A stretch of DNA of 64,000 nt from Neisseria sp. (GTDB lineage: Bacteria; Pseudomonadota; Gammaproteobacteria; Burkholderiales; Neisseriaceae). Within the stretch, counting starts at the first letter, position 1. Every line of letters starts with the position of its first letter. The position numbers were made by a program, and so were the translations under genes. Location: positions 89,589 to 153,588 of the forward strand of contig JAUMYW010000001.1 of assembly GCA_030528455.1 (NCBI GenBank), given 5' to 3'. The notes beneath the pieces are model-generated. The model ran no database searches. It was given only the letters and a program-made list of their open reading frames with translations, and was not told where the DNA came from. This document shows, piece after piece, positions 18,800-29,631 of the stretch.

Positions 18800-18819
18800 G
18801 AGCCGTCTGCAGACGGCTC
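18800..18819. repeat. Palindromic DUS pair after mtgA
   Basis: A 20-bp perfect palindrome formed by two CA-type DUS sharing their central TGCA (18802-18811, 18808-18817). No T run follows, so it may act mainly as an uptake signal with modest terminator strength. Confidence 0.6.
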
Positions 18820-18902
18820 AAGGCAATGTACAGGTCAGGGCTCAAACGCTACAATCAATCTGATTTTCAAAACACAACTTCCCACAAAAAAGAAAGTGAA
18901 AA

Positions 18903-20576
<1,674 letters not shown>

Positions 20577-20596
20577 TCAGATGTAATAATGCCGTA

Positions 20597-20651
20597 AATC
20601 ATGCCGTCGGAGATGCAGAAAAATAACTGCATAATATCGGACGGCATGATT
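20597..20651 (+). terminator. Large composite stem-loop after ettA
   Basis: 12-bp arms AATCATGCCGTC (20597-20608) and complement (20640-20651) enclosing a smaller ATGCAG/CTGCAT stem; followed by CATTAATAATTG. The DUS core is imperfect here (GCCGTCGG). Confidence 0.5.
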
Positions 20652-20761
20652 CATTAATAATTGGAAATTACAAATTTCGCATAATGAGTATTATGTAAAA
20701 TTTTTTAACGGAAAATATCCGGTTTTATTAAGTATCTCATATACTTTTTCTTGCTCTTCTC

Positions 20762-21730
20762 TTATCTTCTACTTAAAACCATACGGACTTCCTCAATCTC
20801 TTTTAAAGTACGCACCGCAGAAAAAACTTCTTCTGCTTCTGGATAGACTTTTTTTAACATTCCCAGCCATTGCTTCAAACGAGCAACAGGATATTTGTTT
20901 TGATCTTCTCGTGCTATACACAATTCAAAAAACAAACTCATCCATTCGGTTATTTCGGAAAACAGCATTTCCGTTACGGAATCACCATTTTCATATTGCT
21001 TGATTTGCCGTGCCAAGTCCGGTCGCATCACAGCCCCCCGTCCAATCATCACGCTGCTGCAACCGCTTTCGCGACGGATACCTATATAATCGTCCAAAGT
21101 AAATACGTCGCCGTTAGCCGTAACAGGGATGCAGACGGCATCTGCAATTTTTCTGACCCACGTCCAATGTGCGGGCGGTTCATATGCTTCGACTTTCGTA
21201 CGGGCATGCACAGTCAAACCGCACGCACCGCCTTCTGCCATAGCGCACGCATTTTCCAAAGCCAAGTCTTTATTTTCATATCCCAAACGCATTTTTGCCG
21301 TTAAAGGAATATGCGGAGGCAAAGCATCGCGCAGGGTTTTAACAATGCGGAACACGCGTTCCGGTTCTTTCAATAAAACCGCTCCGCCCTGATGTTTGTT
21401 GACGGTTGGCGCAGGACAGCCGAAGTTCAAATCAATTCGTTCCACTCCGAAACGGACGGCTTCCAAAGCATTAACTGCCATATTTTCAGCATCACTCCCC
21501 AGAAGCTGTACCGTACATGGTGCACCGGACGGAGTTTTATTGCCGTTTGCAATTTCAGGAGCATATTTCAACCAGGTCGATCGGGAATGGACTGTATGGG
21601 TAATCCGTACAAACTCGCTGACGCATTCGTCATATCCTCCGATACGTGTCAGTAAATCCCGCATCGGTGCATCGGTCAGCCCCTGCATTGGTGCAAGAAT
21701 CAGTCTGATTTTTTCTTGTTTTTCAGTCAT
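20762..21730 (-). CDS. dusC: tRNA-dihydrouridine synthase, DusC-like
   Basis: FMN enzyme that reduces uridine in the tRNA D-loop (U16 for DusC). 322 residues, TIM-barrel. The catalytic cysteine is in NFGCPAPTVNKHQGGAVLL, whose wording fits the DusC subfamily rather than DusA or DusB; APMQGLTDAPMR at the N-terminus and TANGD / IGRGAVMRP for FMN binding are present. The start at 21730 faces an AT-rich intergenic stretch that carries a repeat array and an integrase-like stub. Dus genes are known prophage integration sites (best described for dusA), which fits that context. Confidence 0.9.
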   Translation of the reverse strand: MTEKQEKIRLILAPMQGLTDAPMRDLLTRIGGYDECVSEFVRITHTVHSRSTWLKYAPEIANGNKTPSGAPCTVQLLGSDAENMAVNALEAVRFGVERIDLNFGCPAPTVNKHQGGAVLLKEPERVFRIVKTLRDALPPHIPLTAKMRLGYENKDLALENACAMAEGGACGLTVHARTKVEAYEPPAHWTWVRKIADAVCIPVTANGDVFTLDDYIGIRRESGCSSVMIGRGAVMRPDLARQIKQYENGDSVTEMLFSEITEWMSLFFELCIAREDQNKYPVARLKQWLGMLKKVYPEAEEVFSAVRTLKEIEEVRMVLSRR

Positions 21731-21819
21731 TTGCTTGTTTTGTTTGGTTTTTTTCTGTTATTCGGCTTGTGTTTTTTTTGGCTTATTTGGTACTATTTTT
21801 GCCTGTTTTTGACTAATTG

Positions 21820-21899
21820 TTACACCATATTTACACCATTTTTTGCGATTTTTGGAATGGTGTAAATATGGTGTAGCTATGGTGTAAATCATGGTGTAA
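21820..21899. repeat. Six phased 9-bp repeats, partly a perfect inverted repeat
   Basis: The unit ATGGTGTAA (or its complement TTACACCAT) occurs at 21820-21828 and 21831-21839 (inverted) and at 21857, 21868 (last base G), 21879 and 21891 (direct). Neighbouring units are 11-12 bp apart, about one helical turn. Segments 21822-21840 and 21856-21874 form a perfect 19-bp inverted repeat around a 15-bp spacer. The last copy ends two bases before the ATG at 21902. This looks like a cooperative protein-binding array, such as integrase arm sites or a repressor operator. Confidence 0.7.
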
Positions 21900-21901
21900 C
21901 T

Positions 21902-22027
21902 ATGGGCACAATTATCAGGCGCGTCAACCCTTCCTGTGTTGGAGTCAATTTGTTCCGATTAATAGAAATAGAACATCAGACGGCGAAGCAAAGTTTACCG
22001 TCTGATGTGTTTCAGTTGTTTATTTAA
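21902..22027 (+). pseudogene. Stub resembling the N-terminus of a phage-type integrase
   Basis: A 41-codon frame beginning MGTIIRRVNPS, which resembles the first residues of many phage tyrosine recombinases (MGTI-xR-xxPSG type). After about residue 11 the similarity stops, and the frame then runs through a terminator hairpin that belongs to the neighbouring transporter gene. No catalytic part is present. I read it as a deletion scar of an element once inserted upstream of dusC; the match is short, so this is tentative. Confidence 0.35.
21973..22008 (-). terminator. Stem-loop after the BCCT transporter gene
   Basis: 11-bp arms ACATCAGACGG (21973-21983) and complement (21998-22008), 14-nt loop. 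It lies just past the minus-strand stop at 22047. Confidence 0.5.
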
Positions 22028-22046
22028 TTTTTAAAAATAGGAGGAA

Positions 22047-24029
22047 TCAACGCAAACTGTGCAGGAAATGCATATGTTTGTGATATTGGTCAATGATGTC
22101 GTTAATGACTCCTTCTTTGCTCCAGCCCATAATATCGTAATCTTGTCCCCCTTCTCCCAAATGAACCTCTGCACGGTAATATTTTTTGGCTTCATCGGCT
22201 TCTCCAATATTCCCTTGGGCAAATTCCGGCTGCATATGTGCGGTTGCGACAACTTGATAAACAAAGCCGATTTCACTTTCTTGACGAACATTCAAAACAA
22301 CCTGTCCTGAAGCAGTGTGCAATACTTCTGCTTCAATATTCAAGTTTGCCAATTCGCCTTTTACTTCACTGCAAGCCTGCAAAACAATATTGTCAACAAA
22401 ACGGTGAACGGCCTGGTAATCGGGAAAATCCGCCACAACGCGCAGACGTTCTTTCCAGGCTCCCTGCGAACGCATCATTGGAGCAGGTAAAGGAGAGGCA
22501 AGCTGCTGGACCTGTAATTTCTGCAAATCGATATGAAGGGCTTTGAACAGACCGTATAGGGCAATTATCAATACACTGACAAAAGGCAGTGCGCTGGCAA
22601 TAGCCATGGTCTGCAATGCCCCCAAACCACCGGCCAGCAACAGTACAATTGCCACAATACCCGAACCTACTGCCCAATAGATACGGTAAAACAATTTATT
22701 GCTGGTTTCACCGTGCGAACACAGCATATCCATAACCAAAGCTCCCGAATCGGCGGAGGTTACGAAAAATACGATGATCATAAACAAGGCGGCAATCGAT
22801 ACCAAGCCGGACCAAGGCAGTTGTTCCAAGAATGCAAACAGCGCAAGGGAGACATCTTTTGAAACAATATCGCCCAATGAAATAATGCCTTGATTCAAAA
22901 TCATATCGATAGCTGAATTGCCGAATGCAGTCATCCACATAAAAGTAAAGCCGGTCGGCACCAAAAGAACACCTATAACAAACTCTCGAATACTTCGACC
23001 ACGCGAAACACGTGCGATAAACAAACCGACAAAGGGAGCCCAGCTCAACCACCAGCCCCAATATAGAATCGTCCAACCACCAATCCAATCGGTTTTTTGA
23101 TAGGCAAAAAGGTTAAAAGTCATGCTGACAATATTGGAAGCATAAGTACCGACGTTCTGCACCCATGCCTGCAGTAGAAAAACGGTCGAGCTTGCAAATA
23201 AAACAAACAGCAGCAGAATCACTGCTAAACCCAGGTTGAGCTCGGAAAGCATTTTCACGCCCTTATCCAGGCCGGAGACAACAGAAACTGTAGCTAAGGC
23301 AGTAATCGCAATAATCAGCACAACCTGTGTCTCTGTGGATACAGGCAGTGCAGGAAACAAATGGTTTAAGCCCGCATTAACCTGCAATACGCCGTAACCC
23401 AAAGAAGTCGCTACGCCGAACAGCGTTCCGACTACGGCAAATATATCTACCGTATGCCCCAAAGGCCCGTTGATTTTATCGCCGATAAGCGGATAAAGTG
23501 CGGAACGTAATGTAAGCGGCAAATTATGACGGTAGCTGAAAAATGCCAGAATCAAAGCAACTGCGGCGTAAATTGCCCATGCGTGCAAGCCCCAATGGAA
23601 AAAAGTGAGTTTCATGGCCTCTCGTGCCGCCTGCACTGTATTTCCCTCGCCTATCGGCGGAGAAAGAAAGTGCATGACCGGTTCGGCTACGCCGAAAAAC
23701 ATCAAACCAATACCCATGCCGGCAGAAAACAGCATGGCAAACCAAGAAAGATTGCTGTAATCGGGTTTGGAATGATCGGGCCCCAATTTGATTGCACCGT
23801 AACGGGAAATGCCGAGGAATACGCTGGTCAAAAGAATCAGCGCAACAGTTAAAACATAATACCAGCCGCCATTGGCAACAATTGCCGCTTGAACTGTTTT
23901 AAAAGTTTGATCGGCTGTTTGCGGGGCAATCACAGCAAATAAAATAATACTGATAATGATTGCGGAAGCAGAGTAAAAAACCGCCGGGTTGATAGGGCCT
24001 GAGGCCGCAGGAGATTTGGATTCAGACAT
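22047..24029 (-). CDS. betT: BCCT-family choline/glycine-betaine transporter, BetT-like
   Basis: Secondary transporter for quaternary amines such as choline, in the inner membrane. 660 residues with about 12 membrane segments. The BCCT signature region is seen as GGWTILYWGWWLSWAPFVG, containing the aromatic substrate box. A soluble C-terminal tail of about 150 residues (from roughly 510) matches the long BetT type of osmoregulated choline carriers. ATG 24029 is chosen because AAGGAAG lies just upstream; the frame is open to 24179. No betA or betB is in the window. No DUS inside. Confidence 0.88.
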   Translation of the reverse strand: MSESKSPAASGPINPAVFYSASAIIISIILFAVIAPQTADQTFKTVQAAIVANGGWYYVLTVALILLTSVFLGISRYGAIKLGPDHSKPDYSNLSWFAMLFSAGMGIGLMFFGVAEPVMHFLSPPIGEGNTVQAAREAMKLTFFHWGLHAWAIYAAVALILAFFSYRHNLPLTLRSALYPLIGDKINGPLGHTVDIFAVVGTLFGVATSLGYGVLQVNAGLNHLFPALPVSTETQVVLIIAITALATVSVVSGLDKGVKMLSELNLGLAVILLLFVLFASSTVFLLQAWVQNVGTYASNIVSMTFNLFAYQKTDWIGGWTILYWGWWLSWAPFVGLFIARVSRGRSIREFVIGVLLVPTGFTFMWMTAFGNSAIDMILNQGIISLGDIVSKDVSLALFAFLEQLPWSGLVSIAALFMIIVFFVTSADSGALVMDMLCSHGETSNKLFYRIYWAVGSGIVAIVLLLAGGLGALQTMAIASALPFVSVLIIALYGLFKALHIDLQKLQVQQLASPLPAPMMRSQGAWKERLRVVADFPDYQAVHRFVDNIVLQACSEVKGELANLNIEAEVLHTASGQVVLNVRQESEIGFVYQVVATAHMQPEFAQGNIGEADEAKKYYRAEVHLGEGGQDYDIMGWSKEGVINDIIDQYHKHMHFLHSLR

Positions 24030-24276
24030 CGTCTTCCTTTCTTGGGTTTGGGAAGCTTGCTGCCGACGGCATAGCCGATAGACAAAGCAACCATTCTTAC
24101 GATTGGAAAGAAGACACCCTATCACAAATGGGAAAATCCGTAAAATCCGATTACATTTATTTTTCTGTTGTAAAAACATTGATGTGCCGTCTGCAGAACA
24201 AATTGCGGACGATCCCAGACAAAATACGCATCTCGTAACGCGAGTTTTTCAGATTCCCATATCTTTCATATAAAGA

Positions 24277-24307
24277 AAAACCGCAATTACTGAGGAATCG
24301 CGGTTTT
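24277..24307 (-). terminator. Rho-independent terminator of ppsA
   Basis: On the minus strand: stem AAAACCGC / GCGGTTTT (24300-24307 with 24277-24284), 15-nt loop, then TTTTTCTTT. It begins 11 bp after the ppsA stop. Confidence 0.75.
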
Positions 24308-24317
24308 CAAATGCAAA

Positions 24318-26711
24318 TCAAACGGATTTTTTCGCTTCTTTTGCCAAATACAACCAAGTTTCAATTACGGTATCCGGATTCAATGAAACGGTATCGATAC
24401 CCTCTTCGACCAGCCATTTGGCAAAATCAGGATGATCGGAAGGACCTTGACCGCAGATGCCGACATATTTGTTGTGTTTGCGGCAGGCGGAAATTGCCAA
24501 GTGCAGCATTACTTTAACTGCCGGATTCCGCTCATCGAAAGTAGAAGCAATCGGACCGCCGCTATCTCGGTCAACGCCCAAAGTCAGTTGGGTCATATCG
24601 TTAGAGCCGATAGAGAAGCCGTCGAAATATTGCAGGAACTGTTCCGCTAATAAGGCATTGCTTGGCAGTTCGCACATCATAATCAGACGCAAACCGTTTC
24701 TACCGCGTTCCAAACCGTTTTCTTTCAGGGCTTTTACAACAGCCTCCGCTTCGCTCAGAGTACGGACAAACGGAATCATGATTTCCACATTGGTCAGGCC
24801 CATTTCGTCACGCACATATTTTAATGCACGGCATTCTAAGGCAAAACACTCTTTGAAATCGTCGGAAACGTAACGTGCAGCACCACGGAAGCCCAACATC
24901 GGATTTTCTTCGTGCGGTTCGTAACGGCTGCCTCCAATCAGGCCGGCATACTCGTTGGATTTAAAATCCGACATACGGACAATCACTTTGCGCGGATAGA
25001 CCGACGCTGCCAAAGTTGCCACACCTTCGGAAATTTTATTCACAAAGAATTCGGACGGAGAATCATAACCCGCGATACGGTCGATGATTTCCTCTTTAAT
25101 GTCGGCATCTTGTTCATCCAACTCCAATAACGCTTTCGGATGGATACCGATTTGACGGTTGATAATAAACTCCATGCGCGCCAGACCGATACCTTCGCTC
25201 GGCAAGTCGGCAAATGAAAACGCCAATTCCGGATTGCCGACGTTCATCATGATTTTTACCGGAGATTCCGGCATATTGTCCAAGGCTACATCAGTAATTT
25301 CGACATTCAGCAAACCCTCGTAAATCAGACCGGTATCGCCTTCCGCACAAGATACGGTAACTTCTTGACCTTCTTTCAAAATTTCCGAAGCATTGCCGCA
25401 GCCGACTACCGCAGGTATACCCAGTTCGCGAGCAATAATAGCAGCATGACAAGTGCGGCCGCCGCGGTTGGTAACAATTGCAGACGCACGCTTCATCACC
25501 GGCTCCCAATCCGGATCGGTCATATCCGTTACCAAAATATCACCTGCTTTAACGGTTTCCATTTCAGATGCATCTTTAACCAAACGCACTACACCCTGAC
25601 CGACTTTCTGACCGATGGCCCTGCCTTCGCACAATACTTTTTTCTCGCCGTTGATCGCGTAACGGCGCAGACTGCGTTTGCCCTCTTCTTGGGATTTGAC
25701 GGTTTCCGGACGGGCTTGCAGGATATACAGTTTTCCATCAATACCGTCGCGCCCCCATTCGATATCCATCGGACGGCCGTAATGCTCTTCGATAATCAAA
25801 GCATATTTGGCAAGTTCTGTAATTTCTTCGTTGGAAATAGAGAATTGTTTGCGATCGGTTTCGGGAACGTCGACTACTTGAACCGATTTGCCGGCCTGGG
25901 CTTGCTCGGTAAAAGTCATTTTAATCAGCTTGGAACCCATGGTTTTACGAAGGATGGCCGGTTTGCCTGCTTTCAAGGTAGGCTTGTGTACGTAAAATTC
26001 ATCGGGGTTTACGGCACCTTGTACAACCGTTTCGCCCAAACCGTAAGAAGAAGTAACAAATACTACTTGATCGAAACCGCTTTCAGTATCAATCGAGAAC
26101 ATCACGCCAGCCGCACCGCTGTCGGAACGCACCATACGCTGAACGCCTGCAGACAAGGCAACAACATCGTGGGCAAAGCCTTTATGTACGCGGTAGGAGA
26201 TCGCACGATCGTTGTAAAGCGATGCGAAAACATGCTTCATTGCATCTTTAACATTATCTAAGCCGTTGATGTTCAGGAAAGTTTCCTGTTGTCCGGCAAA
26301 AGAAGCGTCCGGCAAATCTTCAGCTGTTGCAGAAGAGCGGACAGCTACGGAAATCTGATCGCTTCCTGCATCGGCAACCATTTTGTTCCAAGCTTCTTCT
26401 ACAGCCGCATCCAATTCCGCAGGAAACGGCGTATCTAAAATCCATTGGCGGATTTCTTTACCGACACGAGCCAATTCCGCTACGTCTTCGACATCCAAAG
26501 CAGATAGGGCCGCAGAAATACGTTCGTTCAAGCCGTTGTGCGCCAAAAATGCACGGTACGCTTCGGCCGTAGTGGCAAAGCCGCCCGGAACTCGGACGCC
26601 TTTTTCGGTTAATTGACTGATCATCTCGCCCAAAGAGGCGTTTTTACCTCCTACGCTCTCCACATCGGTCATGCGCAGGTTTTCAAACCAGATAACGTAA
26701 TTAGCAGCCAT
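24318..26711 (-). CDS. ppsA: Phosphoenolpyruvate synthase
   Basis: Converts pyruvate and ATP to PEP, AMP and phosphate (gluconeogenesis). 797 residues in the usual three parts: N-terminal ATP-grasp domain ([30 protein letters not shown]), central phosphohistidine domain with the swivelling His in [15 protein letters not shown], and C-terminal PEP/pyruvate barrel ([25 protein letters not shown]). ATG 26711 (MAANYVIWF) is preferred to the longer frame. It is divergent from ppsR, its regulator, across a 438-bp AT-rich gap. Confidence 0.97.
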   Translation of the reverse strand: MAANYVIWFENLRMTDVESVGGKNASLGEMISQLTEKGVRVPGGFATTAEAYRAFLAHNGLNERISAALSALDVEDVAELARVGKEIRQWILDTPFPAELDAAVEEAWNKMVADAGSDQISVAVRSSATAEDLPDASFAGQQETFLNINGLDNVKDAMKHVFASLYNDRAISYRVHKGFAHDVVALSAGVQRMVRSDSGAAGVMFSIDTESGFDQVVFVTSSYGLGETVVQGAVNPDEFYVHKPTLKAGKPAILRKTMGSKLIKMTFTEQAQAGKSVQVVDVPETDRKQFSISNEEITELAKYALIIEEHYGRPMDIEWGRDGIDGKLYILQARPETVKSQEEGKRSLRRYAINGEKKVLCEGRAIGQKVGQGVVRLVKDASEMETVKAGDILVTDMTDPDWEPVMKRASAIVTNRGGRTCHAAIIARELGIPAVVGCGNASEILKEGQEVTVSCAEGDTGLIYEGLLNVEITDVALDNMPESPVKIMMNVGNPELAFSFADLPSEGIGLARMEFIINRQIGIHPKALLELDEQDADIKEEIIDRIAGYDSPSEFFVNKISEGVATLAASVYPRKVIVRMSDFKSNEYAGLIGGSRYEPHEENPMLGFRGAARYVSDDFKECFALECRALKYVRDEMGLTNVEIMIPFVRTLSEAEAVVKALKENGLERGRNGLRLIMMCELPSNALLAEQFLQYFDGFSIGSNDMTQLTLGVDRDSGGPIASTFDERNPAVKVMLHLAISACRKHNKYVGICGQGPSDHPDFAKWLVEEGIDTVSLNPDTVIETWLYLAKEAKKSV

Positions 26712-27149
26712 TTGTGTGTTGTCCAATATCTCTAAAAAAGTTAAAAGAAAGGTTAAGAAACGTCGGCATTTTAATGCAGGCACAAGCAAGTGTCATGTTT
26801 TTTTACAGTTGGCGCGACATAATAAAAAGTCTGATTGTTTCGATTTTAAAAGTAAATTAAGGCAAATTTGTAATTTAATGAAACCAAGCTTGTCGGATTT
26901 TGATTTATGTTAATTTTTTATAATTATTTCAAGCCGGATAATCATGTTTGCAATATGCTCTAAATAATTCGAATTTGCTCAATCCGGCAGATTATGTTGA
27001 AAATATGACTTTCCTTAAAACTTTTTATTAAAATAAATGGAAAAATATTTTTGTATGGCTTTGAGTAATCCGTTAAAAAACAAGATAAAATAATATGCTT
27101 ATCTTCGGATGTGTTGTAATTAAATATTATTTTAAAACAAGGAAAAACA
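26712..27149. promoter_or_regulatory. AT-rich divergent intergenic region, ppsA/ppsR
   Basis: 438 bp without a credible gene. It must hold promoters for both directions; one possible set for ppsR is TTGAGT, 17 bp, GATAAA around 27061-27089. There is no DUS here and no clear operator that I can name. Confidence 0.4.
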
Positions 27150-27968
27150 ATGTCCCGCCGCCCCGCTTTTTTTATCTCCGACCGAACTGGCCTGACTTCC
27201 GAAAGTATGGGTACTGCCCTGCTCGATCAATTTCCGGAAGTCAAATTCAAACGATCGACTTATCCGTTTGTGGATACGCCTGAAAAAGCCAGGGCAATGG
27301 TACAGATTATTGATAATGCAGCTCAGCAAACCTCGCTCAAACCCTTGGTTTTTTCCAGTATTATCAATAAAGAAATTCGAGAAATCATCAAAAGCAGTGC
27401 AGGTTTGCATTTGAGTTTTTTTGATGCGTTTTTAGGGAAAATAGAAGCCGAACTGGGCATGGATGCGCGAAATGCGGTCGGCAGGGTTCACGGTATCCGC
27501 GATACGGAACGCTATGATGCACGTATGGAAGCTGTTAATTTTTCCCTCAATCATGATGACGGTATCAGCGATAAAGATTTGCAATATGCCGATGTGATTC
27601 TGATGGGGGTGTCGCGCAGCGGTAAAACGCCAACCTGCCTGTATCTTGCCCTGCAATACGGTATCCGTGCGGCCAATTACCCGCTTACTCCCGATGATTT
27701 GGACAATCCGGATCTCCCGCCGATGGTCAAACAATATAAAAACAAATTATACGGCCTGACTATACAGCCGGATCGCTTGGCGGAAATCCGTCAGGAGCGC
27801 CGCCCCAACTCCAATTATGCCAAATTGGAAACCTGCAAGCGCGAAGTCAATGATGCCCAATCAATGTTCAGACGTTTCAATATTCCTTTTACCAATACTA
27901 CTCAAAAGTCGGTGGAGGAGCTGGCTGCCAGTATTATTCAGGCCTGTAATCTCAAACGCCGCTTTTGA
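27150..27968 (+). CDS. ppsR: PEP synthase regulatory kinase/phosphorylase (PpsR, DUF299)
   Basis: Bifunctional enzyme that inactivates PpsA by ADP-dependent phosphorylation and reactivates it by phosphorolysis. 272 residues. FFISDRTGLTSES at the N-terminus and the P-loop GVSRSGKTPT (about 151-160) are the family hallmarks. AAGGA before ATG 27150 sets the start. Being divergent to ppsA supports PpsA, rather than pyruvate-phosphate dikinase, as its target. Confidence 0.95.
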   Translation: MSRRPAFFISDRTGLTSESMGTALLDQFPEVKFKRSTYPFVDTPEKARAMVQIIDNAAQQTSLKPLVFSSIINKEIREIIKSSAGLHLSFFDAFLGKIEAELGMDARNAVGRVHGIRDTERYDARMEAVNFSLNHDDGISDKDLQYADVILMGVSRSGKTPTCLYLALQYGIRAANYPLTPDDLDNPDLPPMVKQYKNKLYGLTIQPDRLAEIRQERRPNSNYAKLETCKREVNDAQSMFRRFNIPFTNTTQKSVEELAASIIQACNLKRRF

Positions 27969-28001
27969 ATATATTTATATTATGCAGCCACAAACAATTG
28001 C

Positions 28002-28041
28002 TATGCCGTCTGCACATCGAAACTGCAGACGGCATATCTTT
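28002..28041. terminator. DUS-pair terminator between ppsR and apt
   Basis: 13-bp arms with TATGCCGTCTGCA (28002-28014) and complement (28024-28036), 9-nt loop, followed by TCTTTTG. It lies between convergent genes. Confidence 0.75.
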
Positions 28042-28050
28042 TGACAGCGT

Positions 28051-28620
28051 TTATTCCGACATGCATCCTTTATTTCGGCACAAGGCAAACAGTGAAACGC
28101 CAGCATCGCGGATTTTCCGTCCGCCCGTCAGGTCGCTGAATTCCAAAACAGCTGCCGCCTCAACCACCTCTCCGCCCAAACGGCGTATCAATTCCACGCC
28201 AGCCAGCATCGTTCCGCCCGTTGCCACCAAATCATCGACCAGCAAAACGCGTGCACCGCTTTGAAAAGCATCTGTATGCATTTCCACTGTTGCCTCGCCG
28301 TATTCCAAAGCATAACTCTGCGACACCGTCTCAAAAGGCAGTTTGCCTTTTTTACGGATAGGTACGAAGCCGACATTAAGCTGGTAAGCCAATGCTGCGC
28401 CGATAATAAATCCGCGTGCATCCAAGCCCGCCACCACATCGATTTTCTGATTCATGTAGCGGTAAACCAACAAATCAACCAACAGACGGAAATACTCGGG
28501 GCTTTGCAAAACCGGAGTAATATCATGAAACAGAATCCCATTTTCCGGCCAATTCGGAATTTTGCGGATTTTTTCAGCCAGCTGCGCCACACCCATTGCA
28601 TCAGGATGGATCAACATCAT
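28051..28620 (-). CDS. apt: Adenine phosphoribosyltransferase
   Basis: Purine salvage: adenine plus PRPP to AMP. 189 residues. PRPP-binding motif [13 protein letters not shown] and the N-terminal [12 protein letters not shown] block are clear. Two adjacent ATG codons (28620, 28617) follow AAGGTG, so the start may be one codon shorter. It is divergent from gmk. Confidence 0.95.
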   Translation of the reverse strand: MMLIHPDAMGVAQLAEKIRKIPNWPENGILFHDITPVLQSPEYFRLLVDLLVYRYMNQKIDVVAGLDARGFIIGAALAYQLNVGFVPIRKKGKLPFETVSQSYALEYGEATVEMHTDAFQSGARVLLVDDLVATGGTMLAGVELIRRLGGEVVEAAAVLEFSDLTGGRKIRDAGVSLFALCRNKGCMSE

Positions 28621-28704
28621 TACACACCTTAATATTTATTGATTCGACAAACTGTAAATTGTAACAAAAACATGGCCGACTGTCGCAAGCGGCAAAGCCT
28701 GCGT

Positions 28705-28710
28705 TATAAT
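28705..28710 (+). promoter_or_regulatory. -10 element upstream of gmk
   Basis: Perfect TATAAT 33 bp before the gmk start; the matching -35 (GTCGCA or TGTCGC) is poor. Confidence 0.35.
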
Positions 28711-28742
28711 CGGAACCAGTAATTTCATACAAGAGTTCGCCC

Positions 28743-29366
28743 ATGACTTCATATTCTCCACGCAACGGTAATATTTTCATAATCTCGGCTGCCTCAGGCA
28801 CCGGCAAAACCACATTGGTTTCACGACTGCTGGCTGCCCAGCCGGAGCTGCAAACCAGCGTCTCCCATACTACACGCCAACCTCGTGAAGGTGAAACAGA
28901 CGGCCGCCATTACCATTTTGTCAGCAAAGAACAATTTGAAAGCATGATTGCCGAAAACGCTTTTTTGGAACATGCCGACGTTTTCGGCAATTATTACGGC
29001 ACAAGTTTCGGAAGTATCGATGTCTTATTGGAACAAGGTTATGATGTTATTTTGGAAATCGATGTGCAGGGAGCCGAACAAGTTCGCAGCAGATTGCCGT
29101 CTGCAATCTCCATATTTATTCTTCCGCCCAGTTTTGAGATTTTGTCCCAACGTCTGCGCGGACGAGGTACTGACAGCAAGGAAGTCATCGAAACTCGCTT
29201 AAATAAAGCACATGAAGAAATCAGCCAAGCCCTGCATTTCGATTACGCCGTAATCAATGATGATTTGGCGCAGGCAGAACAAGATTTGCTGCACATTATC
29301 CGTTCATGCCGTCTGCAGCAGTCGCGTCAGCAAAGGTTTATTGAAAAACTGCTGCAAAATCCCTAA
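28743..29366 (+). CDS. gmk: Guanylate kinase
   Basis: Phosphorylates GMP to GDP. 207 residues; P-loop [10 protein letters not shown] (15-24), GMP-binding [18 protein letters not shown], and the LEIDVQGA Walker-B-like strand are all present. It heads a gmk-rpoZ-spoT cluster with short spacings, the same order as in E. coli, tying GTP/ppGpp metabolism to RNA polymerase omega. Two CA-type DUS lie inside the coding sequence (29096, 29308). Confidence 0.97.
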   Translation: MTSYSPRNGNIFIISAASGTGKTTLVSRLLAAQPELQTSVSHTTRQPREGETDGRHYHFVSKEQFESMIAENAFLEHADVFGNYYGTSFGSIDVLLEQGYDVILEIDVQGAEQVRSRLPSAISIFILPPSFEILSQRLRGRGTDSKEVIETRLNKAHEEISQALHFDYAVINDDLAQAEQDLLHIIRSCRLQQSRQQRFIEKLLQNP

Positions 29367-29401
29367 AATCAAACCTTTTACTTATTGAACGAAAGAACAT
29401 C

Positions 29402-29608
29402 ATGGCACGCATTACCGTAGAAGACTGTATTGACAAAATCAACAACCACTTCGACCTGACTCTGGCAGCCGCCCGCCGCGCCCGTCAATTGGCCAACGGC
29501 ACCCAACCCTTGGTTAACGACATCCGCAACGACAAGCCAACCGTTACCGCACTTCGCGAAATTGCCGCCGGACAAATCGGTACAGAAATCCTCTCGCGCA
29601 ATAAATAA
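29402..29608 (+). CDS. rpoZ: DNA-directed RNA polymerase omega subunit
   Basis: 68-residue omega chain; [30 protein letters not shown] is the diagnostic N-terminal helix region (shown here only by its opening, MARITVEDC). It assists beta' folding and contributes to ppGpp binding. It lies between gmk and spoT as is typical. Confidence 0.96.
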   Translation: MARITVEDCIDKINNHFDLTLAAARRARQLANGTQPLVNDIRNDKPTVTALREIAAGQIGTEILSRNK

Positions 29609-29631
29609 CCCACCCGAAAGGCCGTCCGAAA

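Noticed and set aside
26712-27149. Operators for Fnr, Fur or CRP in the ppsA/ppsR gap
   Set aside because: The stretch is AT-rich and gives many weak partial matches; none is convincing.
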